A DNA stretch of 32,273 nucleotides from Planctomycetota bacterium (GCA_021831565.1 JAKBMM010000036.1:1-32273); one strand, 5' to 3'; shown: positions 1 to 8,081, numbered from the stretch's first letter. Translations and numbers: made by a program. Notes: a model not told the origin generated them from the sequence alone.

Positions 1-1097
1 CGCAGGTTCTGGAGGCGGAGAACCACCTGCCAATCGCGCGTCAAGCCGGCAACGCCGGCCAGGATATTCTCGAACATCAGCGGATACAGATTGCCGCCGC
101 CGGCCACAACGATTTCATCCCGGCGTCCGCGCAGGCGGCTCATTCGCGCTCCTTTACGTCCGCAGGCGCAGCGTCCGGGGATCAGGCGCGTCACGTCGCG
201 CGAACGATAACGGATCAGCGGCATGACGCGCCTCCTTAGGGTGGTGTAAACCAGTTCCCCGTAACCGTCCGGAGTTACGTCCGCCGCCTCATGGTAAAAG
301 TCGATGTCATCCAGATGATAACCGTCGAAATCACAGGGTTGATAACCCAGACCGCTGCCGAGTTCCACACTGCCGTAGCACATGCGCACGATGGCGCCCC
401 GCCACACCTTATGCATCCAGCCGATGGCCTCGCGGGGCATTTCTTCGGCGCCGCCGACGAGAGTTTTCAACGCAACAGAGCCGTCGCGCTCGGCCAACTC
501 GGTGAGCCGGATCAACCAGGTTGGTTCCCCCATCACAACATTGAAGCGATAGGTCCGCAGCCGCCGGTATACTTCCACCGGATCGACCTTTCCGAAGGCC
601 ATGCAGAAATTACCCGCCGCCATCAAGGCGTTATGCGTCAACATTCCGGGAATCCACATCGAAAAGTCGAAGGCGTTGGCGACGCGATCCTCCGGGCCGA
701 TGCCCATCATGGGTAGTCCGGCGGCCATCACCTGGCCCATCTGCTCCATCTCGCGTTGATCGTAATAAATCCGCTTGTTGCGTCCGCTGGTTCCGGAAGA
801 TTCAAAGACAATCGCGGGGGGGCGGCATAAAAAAGATTCCGGATCAGCAATGATGTCCTCCGGAGTGGTAAAAAAATCGCCGAGGTCCCCCGGCGTTTTC
901 ACCTGCCGTGGATCAATGCCCAGCCGCCGAAACGCAGCGCGATAAAACGGCGAATGCTGCGCTACCCAGCGAAGCGTCCGCCGAAAACGCGCGGTTCGAA
1001 CCTGGTCAATCAGCCGGTCCGGAAGGCGCTCGTAAAAGTTCGCCAGCAGAACCGGCGGTATTCGGTCAGCCAGGGAATCAAGCGACGCCAGTATCAT
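1..1097 (-). CDS. PaaK/F390-type adenylate-forming ligase, partial
   Basis: The reading frame opens at ATG 1097 and stays open to the left edge, so the C-terminus lies outside the window; 365 codons are visible. The protein resembles phenylacetate-CoA ligase and coenzyme F390 synthetase enzymes, which activate a carboxylic acid with ATP. Visible motifs are the P-loop-like SSGTSG (about residue 98), YGSVELGSG as the A5-type motif, the YRSRDVTRLIPGRCACG segment carrying the A8 Arg/Asp, and RGRRDEIVVAGGGNLYP at the hinge to the C-terminal lid. It is the last visible gene of a minus-strand run, 61 bp after the aminotransferase. The substrate is unknown; PaaK-like proteins in biosynthetic clusters often load unusual acids. 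The start is the only in-frame ATG near the upstream gene and has a modest GGGAG about 12 nt before it. Confidence 0.85.
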   Translation of the reverse strand, partial: MILASLDSLADRIPPVLLANFYERLPDRLIDQVRTARFRRTLRWVAQHSPFYRAAFRRLGIDPRQVKTPGDLGDFFTTPEDIIADPESFLCRPPAIVFESSGTSGRNKRIYYDQREMEQMGQVMAAGLPMMGIGPEDRVANAFDFSMWIPGMLTHNALMAAGNFCMAFGKVDPVEVYRRLRTYRFNVVMGEPTWLIRLTELAERDGSVALKTLVGGAEEMPREAIGWMHKVWRGAIVRMCYGSVELGSGLGYQPCDFDGYHLDDIDFYHEAADVTPDGYGELVYTTLRRRVMPLIRYRSRDVTRLIPGRCACGRKGARMSRLRGRRDEIVVAGGGNLYPLMFENILAGVAGLTRDWQVVLRLQNL

Positions 1098-1158
1098 TGT
1101 TCCAAGATGCTCCCGTGTTTAGAGCCTGCCCGGATAGGCCCTTGCGCCCCAACAAGAT

Positions 1159-2520
1159 TCATCGGACGGCGCGCATGGCCTTTTCAATCGCCGCCGTGGC
1201 AATAGCCAGATCGTCGGCGCTGTGTACCGTGCTGATGAACCAGCACGCGGACCCGGAACCGTTCAGATGCACGCCCTGGCGTAGCAGGGCATGGCGGAAC
1301 GCGCCGTAGCGGGCCATATCCACGCCGCTCAGATCGCGATAATGACGCAACGGCTTGCCGTCGCGGTTGAATACCACCTGAAACATGCCGCCACTCCCCT
1401 GCACAACGCACGGAACGTTCCAATCCCGACTGCTTCTCCGGATGGCCTCCATACACGCCCGGCCATGTTCATGAATGGATTCCAGAACACCGGGACGGGC
1501 GATCTGGCGGAGAGTGAACAGGGCGGCCGCGGCGCAGAGCGGGTTGCCGTTGTAGGTTCCGCCGTGTTTGACAGTATTGGCGCCGATCAATTCCATGATG
1601 TCGCGCCGGCCCGCAAAAGCACTGATCGCGAACCCGCCGCCGAGCGCCTTGCTGAAAACCGCCAGATCGGGCGTAACTCCGAATGCCTCCGCCGCCCCGC
1701 CTCGCGCCAGACGGAAGCCGGTGACGATTTCATCAAATATGAGGATGATTCCCAACCGCGCGCATTGCTCCCGCAACCACGGGAGAAATCCGGGTTGCGG
1801 TTCAATGCAGGCGTTGTTGGCGACAACGGGTTCCAGAATCACGGCGGCCAGGTCGGAGGCATGGCTTTCGATAATACGGCTTGTCCGATCGCGGTCATTG
1901 AAGGGGGCGATGATCACGTCGCCGACTACGCCGGCGGGTATGCCGGGCGAATGGGGATAACTTGCCGGGGCGTCCAGCGGACCGGCTTGCGCCGCGGTGG
2001 GCCGGTTGCTTACCGCCAGCACATCCACCCAACCGTGATAATGTCCCTCGAACTTGAGCACGCGATTCTTGCCGGTAAAGCCGCGGGCGGCCCGAATGGC
2101 TCCGCAGATGGCTTCCGAACCGGAGTTGGAAAAGCGGACCAGCTCGGCGCCGGGAACCATGCGGCATATCTGTTCGGCCAGTTCCACTTCCACGATATTG
2201 CACGTGCCGAACATCGTACCATCCGCAAGCTGCTTGTCCGCGGCGCGAATCAGGCCGGGGTGGGCATGGCCCAGGATCACACTGCCATAACTAAGCAGAT
2301 AATCGACGAATTCGTGCCCGTCGGCGTCCCAAATATGTGAGCCGCGACCATGCGTGAGATACAGTGGATAGTGCCAGGAACCGGTGGTGGTGGTGCGGGC
2401 GGAACTGCTGATTCCACCGGCGAGAACTTGCCGGGCACGGGCGAACCACCGCTGCGATTGCTCGGCCGCCGAAGCGTCCGCCAATCCAAGAGGGGCCGTT
2501 TGGGTTGGTACGTCGCCCAT
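1159..2520 (-). CDS. GSA-aminomutase-like class III aminotransferase
   Basis: This 453-residue protein is a PLP-dependent class III aminotransferase of the glutamate-1-semialdehyde 2,1-aminomutase branch. Visible motifs are SNSGSEA (cofactor phosphate binding), EGHYHGW, the IFDEIVTGFR segment with the Asp that contacts the PLP ring nitrogen, and FSKALGGG with the Schiff-base lysine. The N-terminus lacks the PGGVNSPVR-type stretch expected of true HemL and has AGGISSSART instead. It is also about 25 residues longer than usual. I therefore favour a pathway-specific aminotransferase or aminomutase over the tetrapyrrole enzyme. Its ATG overlaps the stop of the upstream M20 gene as ATGA, which points to translational coupling. 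An AAGGAAAA stretch lies at Shine-Dalgarno distance. The PaaK-like ligase follows downstream. Confidence 0.88.
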   Translation of the reverse strand: MGDVPTQTAPLGLADASAAEQSQRWFARARQVLAGGISSSARTTTTGSWHYPLYLTHGRGSHIWDADGHEFVDYLLSYGSVILGHAHPGLIRAADKQLADGTMFGTCNIVEVELAEQICRMVPGAELVRFSNSGSEAICGAIRAARGFTGKNRVLKFEGHYHGWVDVLAVSNRPTAAQAGPLDAPASYPHSPGIPAGVVGDVIIAPFNDRDRTSRIIESHASDLAAVILEPVVANNACIEPQPGFLPWLREQCARLGIILIFDEIVTGFRLARGGAAEAFGVTPDLAVFSKALGGGFAISAFAGRRDIMELIGANTVKHGGTYNGNPLCAAAALFTLRQIARPGVLESIHEHGRACMEAIRRSSRDWNVPCVVQGSGGMFQVVFNRDGKPLRHYRDLSGVDMARYGAFRHALLRQGVHLNGSGSACWFISTVHSADDLAIATAAIEKAMRAVR

Positions 2521-3836
2521 CAGGAGTTTTCCTTATCATGCGTCCAGTAATACGCCAGCAACGCCAAATGTACCGCCGTATCCCGAACGGCGGCCAGATC
2601 CACGAATTCGTCAACGGCGTGCGCCTGCTCCAGGCTGCCCGGTCCCCACACCAGCGTGGGAACGCCCTGGCGCCGCCAGCGCAGTCCCGCTTCACATCCG
2701 GAATTAAATGCTTTCCAGCCCTTCCATGCAAGCTTTCGTTCGTTTATTTGCAAAATTCGTTCGGCCAGCCGGCACAGGGGGTGCTCCGGCGCCGTGGCGT
2801 GTCCGGAGTATTCTTCAATAAAATCCGTCTTCATATCGCCGGCGGCGAAGGCCTTACCCATGCGTTGCTCAAGCTCCCGCTGAAATCTGCGTTTCCAGAC
2901 GGAAATATCCTCATCGGGCGGAAGTTCGAAATACCCCGTGCACAAGGCCTGATCGCAGACCATGCCCGGCCAGGAACCGCCTTGGATTTGATCCACTGTA
3001 ATTGGCCGTAGAATAGGATAATCAGCGAAGAGCTGGTTTGATTTTTTCCGGTTGAATTTCCGTTCCATTCGCTCCAGGGCCGCAAGAACACGCCGCAGAT
3101 CCGCAATGGCGTCGCGCCCCAGCCACTTAAGTGTTCCATGTACGGCTCGGCCGGCGACGGTAATGCGAAATCGCAGGCCACTTCGTGATGCGCAGCGTGG
3201 TTGGCCCTCCGTCGGTTCGAGAATCACCACGGCATCGGCACGATAACCCCGCATCAGACTGGTAAGCGTGCCCAGCCCGACACAATCTTCTTCGCCCGGA
3301 ACCAATTCCAGCAGGATATCGCCGCGCGGCGCGTCGGCACCGGCGGCAATTTCACGCAGCGCCTGCATCGCCAGCAGGGCACTGACCAGCGGGCCTTTGC
3401 TATCGCAGGCGCCGCGACCATAAAGGCGGCCCCTGGCCATGAAACCAGACCAGGGGCCGTGCCGCCAGCGTTCCGGTTCCGGCGCGGCAACCACGTCGCT
3501 ATGGGCATTGAACAGCAGACTGCGGCCCCGTTCCCGGCCAGGATGGCGGATGACCAGGGTGGGCCGACCTTTTAAGGGGAGATGGCCGGCGGCGGCTTCG
3601 GGAAAACCAGCCAGCGATTTCTCATCCGTTTCGAACACGTCAACGGAAAAACCGCATGCTCGCGCCCATTGGGCCAACCGTCGCACCACGGCCTTTTCCC
3701 GCCCGCTGATGCTGGGAATCCGGACAATTTCCGCCAGCAGACTTTCCGCTTGCGGCTGGAGCCGTTGCACGGCCCGAATGAGTTTTTTCCTCAAATTCGC
3801 CGGGGTAGGGACAGCGAGTTTCGATATTATTGGCAT
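2520..3836 (-). CDS. M20-family metallopeptidase/deacylase (ArgE/DapE type)
   Basis: A member of the zinc-dependent M20 family (ArgE, DapE, carboxypeptidase G2 type), which hydrolyses amide bonds of N-acyl amino acids or dipeptides in the cytoplasm. The metal and catalytic segments are all present: FNAHSDVV (His ligand and catalytic Asp), GRGACDSKG (bridging Asp), PGEEDCVG (general-base Glu and Glu ligand), and AHAVDEFVD near the C-terminus (last His ligand). A lid/dimerisation domain with AVHGTLKWLG lies between. The frame can extend to a TTG at 3848, but ATG 3836 has a GGAAA stretch at the right distance, so I chose it (438 residues). The gene overlaps the aminotransferase by ATGA. Its specificity cannot be read from sequence; as neighbour of an acid-activating ligase it could remove an acyl or aminoacyl group in the same pathway. 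Confidence 0.88.
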   Translation of the reverse strand: MPIISKLAVPTPANLRKKLIRAVQRLQPQAESLLAEIVRIPSISGREKAVVRRLAQWARACGFSVDVFETDEKSLAGFPEAAAGHLPLKGRPTLVIRHPGRERGRSLLFNAHSDVVAAPEPERWRHGPWSGFMARGRLYGRGACDSKGPLVSALLAMQALREIAAGADAPRGDILLELVPGEEDCVGLGTLTSLMRGYRADAVVILEPTEGQPRCASRSGLRFRITVAGRAVHGTLKWLGRDAIADLRRVLAALERMERKFNRKKSNQLFADYPILRPITVDQIQGGSWPGMVCDQALCTGYFELPPDEDISVWKRRFQRELEQRMGKAFAAGDMKTDFIEEYSGHATAPEHPLCRLAERILQINERKLAWKGWKAFNSGCEAGLRWRRQGVPTLVWGPGSLEQAHAVDEFVDLAAVRDTAVHLALLAYYWTHDKENS

Positions 3837-3974
3837 GAGAGTTTCCAAGGCTTCGCACGGGCAACCGCATGGCTGAAGTCTTTCTAAATGGCTTCGCCGG
3901 CGAGAGAATCGACGTAAAAATCCGGGCCCCCTGCGCGGCGGGATATTCTTTTGTTCATCGCGGTGCGCCGGGAT

Positions 3975-4020
3975 GGGAGTTTATCACCGGCAATCCGGCG
4001 GCGATGTGATAAACTGTCCC
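3975..4020. other. inverted repeat between HAD and M20 genes
   Basis: GGGAGTTTATCAC (3975-3987) faces GTGATAAACTGTCCC (4006-4020) across an 18-base loop; the GTTTATCAC arms match perfectly. On the plus strand the right arm is followed by GCTTTTTATC, which would look like a terminator, but no plus-strand gene ends here. On the minus strand it sits in the 249-bp spacer between the HAD and M20 genes and lacks a U-run, so it could be an attenuator, a processing hairpin or an operator. No coding region in the spacer is convincing. Confidence 0.35.
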
Positions 4021-4085
4021 GCTTTTTATCTTGTCCAGCTCTCCGCGCCAAGACTTCCGCGTCGGCCGGCCACACCATCGTGCGG

Positions 4086-4778
4086 TTAAATCACCGCCGC
4101 CCTGGTCGACCACGCCTGCCGGAGGGCCGAGGCGACATCCCGCAGTGAAACAAAAGGAATATAGGCGATGTGTTCGACCGCCAGCGCCCGGGCCAATACG
4201 CCCTTGGCGAACACCCGGTCAGCTTTACGGGCCGGGCATAAATCGCTCCGGCCATCGCCAATATAAATCGTCTGTCTTCCCGGCCGTCTTAATTGTTCGG
4301 CGCTGGCGCATTTGCAATGGGCGGCGCCCGACTGGCAATGTGTTTGCGAATGCGGACATATCAGCCGCAACCGTTCGCCGCATTGCACGATCCGATTGGC
4401 GTAAACTTCCAGACGGGCAATCCCCCGGCGGGCCAGAATTCTCTTAATGAATCGCTCGATGCCGTCGCTGAGAATCGTCACCGGAACACGATGTTGGGCC
4501 AGATATTCCAATAAAAGCTCCAAGCCGGGATCCACCTCAATTCGATCCAGGAACGCCTCAAGTTCCCGGGCGGAAATTCGCACCAACGAAAATTCCTGCC
4601 GCAGACATTCCCGCGAACCGATCAGACCCGCCTGCCAGCGTTCTTCAATGAGCCTCCAGGATTCATTAACGGCATATCGGTTGATAAGCTCATCGAGCAC
4701 GTCCACACGGGAAATAGTCCCGTCAAAGTCGAGCCATACCTGGGCCAAATCGGGAGGCGGTAGCGGAAAGTTCGTCAA
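4086..4778 (-). CDS. HAD-superfamily phosphatase (MtnX/SerB-like)
   Basis: A small cytoplasmic phosphatase of the haloacid dehalogenase superfamily. It shows motif I WLDFDGT (nucleophile Asp and second Asp near the N-terminus), motif II TILSDG, and motif IV YIGDGRSDLCPARKADRVFAKG, the pattern of phosphoserine-phosphatase and MtnX-like members. A Cys/His-rich stretch, CPHSQTHCQSGAAHCKC, sits between the cap and motif IV and resembles the metal-binding-looking insert of some MtnX-like proteins. The frame extends to GTG 4787, but there the AAGG is directly against the start. TTG 4778 has AAGGG eight bases upstream, so I prefer it (230 residues). It is first in the minus-strand run and separated by about 250 bp from the M20 gene, so membership in the same operon is plausible but not proven. 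The substrate is unknown. Confidence 0.8.
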   Translation of the reverse strand: MTNFPLPPPDLAQVWLDFDGTISRVDVLDELINRYAVNESWRLIEERWQAGLIGSRECLRQEFSLVRISARELEAFLDRIEVDPGLELLLEYLAQHRVPVTILSDGIERFIKRILARRGIARLEVYANRIVQCGERLRLICPHSQTHCQSGAAHCKCASAEQLRRPGRQTIYIGDGRSDLCPARKADRVFAKGVLARALAVEHIAYIPFVSLRDVASALRQAWSTRAAVI

Positions 4779-4916
4779 TTGGGTCACCCTTGTTTACTAC
4801 CTTACTTTTTATTGCTTACCCAAATCATAATAAAGATGTAATGATTTTTGAAGTGCTTTCTCCATGCTGCTTGCTCCATTTTCAATAAGAATTCCCAAAG
4901 ATTTGCGTAAGCGTTA

Positions 4917-6711
4917 TCACTTCCTTGTTGTGAAGCGTAAGACCACTGGGGCCAAGGGCACGCCGCCGCTGCTTTGGAAGCTTTTGTAGGACGGACTGTT
5001 GATGCCCAAGCGATAAGTGTGGCCCGGTTCCAGCTTCACCGGCAGCACACAGGTCTTGTGATCTTCGGTCCAGTAGGGCTTCTTCCCTTTGGGAATCGTC
5101 GGGAAATCAGGCCCCCCGCCCGTCCAGGAAAACCCCGCGCCCATCGGAACACTGAACGTAACGCTGATTTCCGTCAAATTCGGGTTCACGTCCTTCGCAC
5201 CGTTTTTAGGAATAAGCCTCATGATCTTTGGCTTGGCGGCCAGCCGTTGCAATTGTCTACCCGCACCTCGAGTAGTGAAATAAATAGCCGTTGGTCTTGC
5301 CGATAAACCGCCTGCGCTTCGAAAATTCCTGTAGCTCTTGGAATTGATGCCCACGCGGTAATAGTGGGCGGCTTGGAGCTTGACGGGCAAAACACAGGTG
5401 CGTTTGTTGAGCCAATGCGCGCGTTGCCCCGCGGGACTTGGAGGATAATCCGCCCCGCCGCCGGTCCACGAAAATCCCTTCCCCATGTCCCGGTCGAATG
5501 TGACAGTGATCTGAGTAATCGCCGGATTCACATCCGTTTCCCCCACACGCGGTGATGTGGCGATGATGTTCGGCCGGCCTTCCGCGGTAGCAGGACTGTT
5601 TTCAATTGCGCTTCTGGGATTGGCGGCGGTCGGCCCGGCGCCCGCCCCGGATTGCGCGCCGGTGAAACCAACCAGTGCAAGGCCAATGAACAGCGCTACC
5701 GCCGCCACTGGCCAACCATTTGTTTTCTCGAATTTTTTGATCATACGAATCCTCGCTTTCATTTGATTTCTGTTTTCCAGTATTCCGACCATGTCCGGCG
5801 ACCTGGCCGGGCAACTGAAATGTTCGAGCACTTTGATGACCGTGCGCCCGTAGAACTGCCTTTCCCGGTCCCCGCTGTACGACAAAGCCAGCGCATCGCA
5901 TGCCAGCTCCCTGTCGGCCTGCATTCGGCGGAAGGCATACCATACCAGAGGATTGAACCAGTGCAGGATCAACAGCAGCGTCGTGAGCCAGTTCAGTGGA
6001 ATGTCGCCGCGCTTGACGTGGCCCAGTTCGTGTAAAAACACATGACGCAACTCCGGCAGCGAAAAACTCTCTGTCAACCCGGCCGGCAGGAGCAGGCGGG
6101 GCCGGATGAATCCGTACAATGCCGGGCTGGCTGCGGCATCGGTCTCAATCAGGGCCAGCGGCGCATAGACCCCCATCTCTTGCTTGCAGTCCTCAAGCAA
6201 ATCCAGCACTTCCGCAACCGTCAGAGGACGTTTGCGCCGAGTTCTCCATCGCCTCCGGCAACCCGTTGTCAAAAGCCCAACCAGCAGCGCCGCGGCGCCG
6301 GCCAGCCAGACCCCGACCAGCCAGTTCCGCCAGGATTCGAGCCAGGAAAATGCGGTCGCAGTGGTCCGAACCGCCAATGAAACGAGGGCGTCGCCGCTGG
6401 CCGGTGGGGCGGAATGTTTCAACGAACCTGGATGCCCTGGCATGGCCATCGCCGGGCTTGGTGAAACGCTGGAAAAAACGGGCGGATGGTGCTGGAATAA
6501 ATTCAAGACACCGATTTGGACCGGGTAACGACCACGGCAACGCCAGCCGGAGCACCACCAGCAACCAAAGCGTATGGCGCCATTTCGGCGGGAGCTGCTT
6601 GCGAAACAGCCGTTGCGCCAGCAACACCAGCACAATTAACGCGGCGGCCTCCGACGAAAGACGCAGCAGGCAGAAAAAGAAAGCGTTGGTTGAGTCGAGC
6701 AGCGTGTTCAT
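4917..6711 (-). CDS. BlaR1-like M56 metallopeptidase with two Ig-like repeats (frameshifted)
   Basis: A membrane zinc protease of the BlaR1/MecR1 M56 family. The N-terminus (from ATG 6711) has the family's first membrane helices and PPKWRHTLWLLVVLRLALPW. The frame then breaks at TTA-CCC-GG, about 6521-6526. Skipping one base continues as QIGVLNLFQ and reads to 4917, giving about 597 residues in total. The downstream part contains further membrane helices, the zinc motif HELGH, the distal DRELACD, and a helix WPVAAVALFIGLALVGF. Instead of a penicillin-binding sensor the C-terminus has two tandem Ig-like repeats of about 105 residues, each with the pattern DVNP..T.ITVTF..M..GFSWTGGG..P and TCVLPVKL...Y..GINS. 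The start overlaps the BlaI stop as ATGA. The break may be a real mutation, a sequencing error or +1 frameshifting; as written, no single frame encodes the whole protein. Confidence 0.82.
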
Positions 6712-7088
6712 TGTTCCTCCTTTTCTTCAAGCAACCGCTTCAATTCACGGATTTCCGCGGTTGAAAGATTTTTGCTTTCCACGAAGTGCGCCAGCATGGG
6801 CCGCAGCGCGCCGTTAAAGACCCGATCCAAAAACGTTTCGCTCGCCTCCGCTACACATTCCGCTTGCTTCACCAACGGGCGATAGAGATAGGCCCGCCCT
6901 TCTTTGCGGAAGCCCAGGGCCTTCTTGGCGACCAGCCGGCCCAAAAACGTCTTGATCGTCTTGGGATGCCAGGTGGGATCGGCGCGGGTCAGGGTGGCGA
7001 TGACATCACGAGCTGAACAGGGACCCTTGGCCCAGACGACTTTGATGACCTCCCACTCGGCCTCGGAGATTTTAGGAATCTTTTTCAT
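6708..7088 (-). CDS. blaI: BlaI/MecI-family repressor
   Basis: A winged-helix repressor of the BlaI/MecI/CopY family. The N-terminal region PKISEAEWEVIKVVWAKGPCSARDVI is the family's DNA-binding domain start. TWHPKTIKTFLGRLVAKKAL is the recognition helix region, and the C-terminal helices (AEIRELKRLLEEKEE) would mediate dimerisation and carry the cleavage region. The 126-128 residue length is typical. ATG 7094 is also in frame, but ATG 7088 has GGGATGG just upstream and matches usual family starts. It is co-transcribed with the M56 protease through an ATGA overlap, the standard repressor/sensor-protease layout. Two BlaI-like boxes in its own promoter (7104-7115 and 7127-7138) indicate autorepression. 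Given the altered sensor domain, the signal may not be a beta-lactam. Confidence 0.9.
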   Translation of the reverse strand: MKKIPKISEAEWEVIKVVWAKGPCSARDVIATLTRADPTWHPKTIKTFLGRLVAKKALGFRKEGRAYLYRPLVKQAECVAEASETFLDRVFNGALRPMLAHFVESKNLSTAEIRELKRLLEEKEEQ

Positions 7089-7103
7089 CACCATCCCATG
7101 CGA

Positions 7104-7115
7104 TTACAACTGTAA
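7104..7115 (-). promoter_or_regulatory. BlaI-type operator 1
   Basis: TTACAACTGTAA is a perfect 12-bp palindrome matching the TACA-N2-TGTA core known for BlaI/MecI operators. It lies between the predicted -10 (7124-7129) and the blaI start, over the expected transcription start, so bound repressor would block initiation. Confidence 0.75.
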
Positions 7116-7123
7116 ACGCCCAT

Positions 7124-7152
7124 AGATTACATTCGTAGGCGATCTCTGTCAA
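7124..7152 (-). promoter_or_regulatory. blaI-M56 promoter
   Basis: Read on the minus strand, TTGACA (7152-7147), a 17-bp spacer and TAATCT (7129-7124) form a near-consensus vegetative promoter. The predicted start falls about 7117, giving a roughly 25-30 nt leader before blaI. Two BlaI-type boxes overlap the -10/spacer and the start site. Confidence 0.7.
7127..7138 (-). promoter_or_regulatory. BlaI-type operator 2
   Basis: TTACATTCGTAG is an imperfect version of the TACA-N2-TGTA box, with one half-site changed to CGTA. It is centred 23 bp from operator 1 and overlaps the -10 hexamer and spacer of the blaI promoter. Paired boxes about two helical turns apart are typical for BlaI-family control. 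Confidence 0.6.
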
Positions 7153-7226
7153 CCAACAAAAATGTTCCGGGTTTTTTACCTGTCCGCCGGTGAGAGTTTC
7201 TATCCAACAGGTCGCGCCGGATATCA

Positions 7227-7255
7227 TTGACTTAAATAGCAATGTGCGGTAGGAT
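7227..7255 (+). promoter_or_regulatory. promoter of RelE/XRE pair, predicted leaderless
   Basis: TTGACT (7227-7232), a 17-bp spacer and TAGGAT (7250-7255) lie only six bases before the toxin ATG at 7262. Transcription would start at or next to the ATG, so the mRNA would have no leader. No Shine-Dalgarno site is present. Confidence 0.6.
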
Positions 7256-7261
7256 ACGATA

Positions 7262-7516
7262 ATGGCCCACGTGGAAATATCGCCCGCCGCCGACGCTGAT
7301 ATAGCGGGATTGCCGCTGGTTATTCGTGGACGAGTATGGGACATCGTTGATCGCCTGGAGCGATGGCCCGTAGTAAGTGGAGCCAAGCCATTACGCGGCA
7401 AGCTGGCTGGGCATTACCGGATACGCACGGGCGATTATCGCGTGCAATTTCGCGTGGCTGGCGGCATGGTGATTATTGAGAAAGTCGGCCACCGCGACGG
7501 ATTCTATGAGGATTAA
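7262..7516 (+). CDS. RelE/ParE-family toxin
   Basis: An 84-residue protein with the RelE/ParE layout: an N-terminal VEISPAADADI segment, a helix with basic residues (PLVIRGRVWDIVDRLERWP), then the strand region PLRGKLAGHYRIRTGDYRVQFRVAGGMVIIEKVGHRDGFYE. The GHYRIRTGDYRV segment and the closing GHRD are hallmarks of RelE-type mRNA endoribonucleases that act at the ribosome. The antitoxin-like XRE gene follows after 3 bp, so this is a toxin-first operon. The start is fixed by the -10 element six bases upstream. The family is clear; whether it acts as RelE or ParE is not. Confidence 0.85.
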   Translation: MAHVEISPAADADIAGLPLVIRGRVWDIVDRLERWPVVSGAKPLRGKLAGHYRIRTGDYRVQFRVAGGMVIIEKVGHRDGFYED

Positions 7517-7519
7517 GCC

Positions 7520-7936
7520 ATGAACATGCATGTGCAGACAATCGAAGTAGCCGGACAACGCCTGACCTTGCTTCCCGAAACCGAGTATCTCAAACTGCTG
7601 GTGCGGGCGGGATCACCGACGCCGGAACTGCACATGCCGCCCATGCCCGCCAAGCTGCCAAGCGGCAACTATCCGGCACGGGAATACTTGCGGGCGTCCA
7701 TCGCACGGGAGATTATCCGCACGCGTCGCCGGTTGGGACTCTCACAAGCCGAATTGGCCCGGCGGGCCGGACTGGCGATAGCGCACTTGAACCGCCTGGA
7801 ACGGGCCAAGGGCAATCCCACCGCCGCCACGGTGGCGAAGATTGACGCCGCGTTGAAGGCCGCCGAGAAAGAGGCATTGTCTGGAAAGAAAAGAGGGGCA
7901 TCAACGTGCGGTGATTTACGGCGGGTCAGGCGGTGA
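7520..7936 (+). CDS. XRE-family antitoxin
   Basis: A 138-residue protein whose residues about 65-120 form a Cro/C1-type helix-turn-helix: REIIRTRRRLGLSQAELARRAGLAIAHLNRLERAKGNPTAATVAKIDAAL. The N-terminal 60 residues (TIEVAGQRLTLLPETEYLKLL) probably form the toxin-binding part. It follows the RelE-like toxin by 3 bp and is expected to bind the toxin and repress the operon. The last residues after KKRG are Arg-rich and out of character. A fragment in another frame begins at the same place, so the natural C-terminus may have been replaced at a recombination joint. Confidence 0.85.
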   Translation: MNMHVQTIEVAGQRLTLLPETEYLKLLVRAGSPTPELHMPPMPAKLPSGNYPAREYLRASIAREIIRTRRRLGLSQAELARRAGLAIAHLNRLERAKGNPTAATVAKIDAALKAAEKEALSGKKRGASTCGDLRRVRR

Positions 7937-8081
7937 AAGCAAGGAAAATAAGAGTGTTTTTTGTCCGCTCTACAAGGACAAGAAAACCGGAGAGCCGCGC
8001 CGTAGTGGCAAATGCTGTTTGAGCTTCAATGACCACAAAGGCATTCGCCGGGCGGTTGTCGCGCCCTACTTGGATTCATAA
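7911..8081 (+). pseudogene. integrase N-terminal remnant (putative)
   Basis: A 56-codon open stretch, from GTG 7911 to TAA 8081, overlaps the antitoxin end in another frame. It encodes VFCPLYKDKKTGEPRRSGK followed by FNDHKGIRRAVVAP. The pattern of an opening strand, a K-T-G turn, then basic and aromatic strands matches the N-terminus of tyrosine-type integrases I know from planctomycetes. No catalytic domain follows. It is best read as a leftover of the integrase of a mobile element, near a duplicated tRNA-Pro end. The identification rests on pattern only. Confidence 0.35.

Noticed and set aside
291-716. Plus-strand open frame of 141 codons
   Set aside because: It is the reverse shadow of the PaaK-like ligase, whose motifs read cleanly on the minus strand.
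1291-2340. Long plus-strand frame (349 codons)
   Set aside because: Antisense to the aminotransferase; its sequence is low-quality and lacks family motifs.
3884-4078. Small minus-strand frame between HAD and M20 genes
   Set aside because: No family pattern and weak start; the sequence is better explained as a spacer with an inverted repeat.
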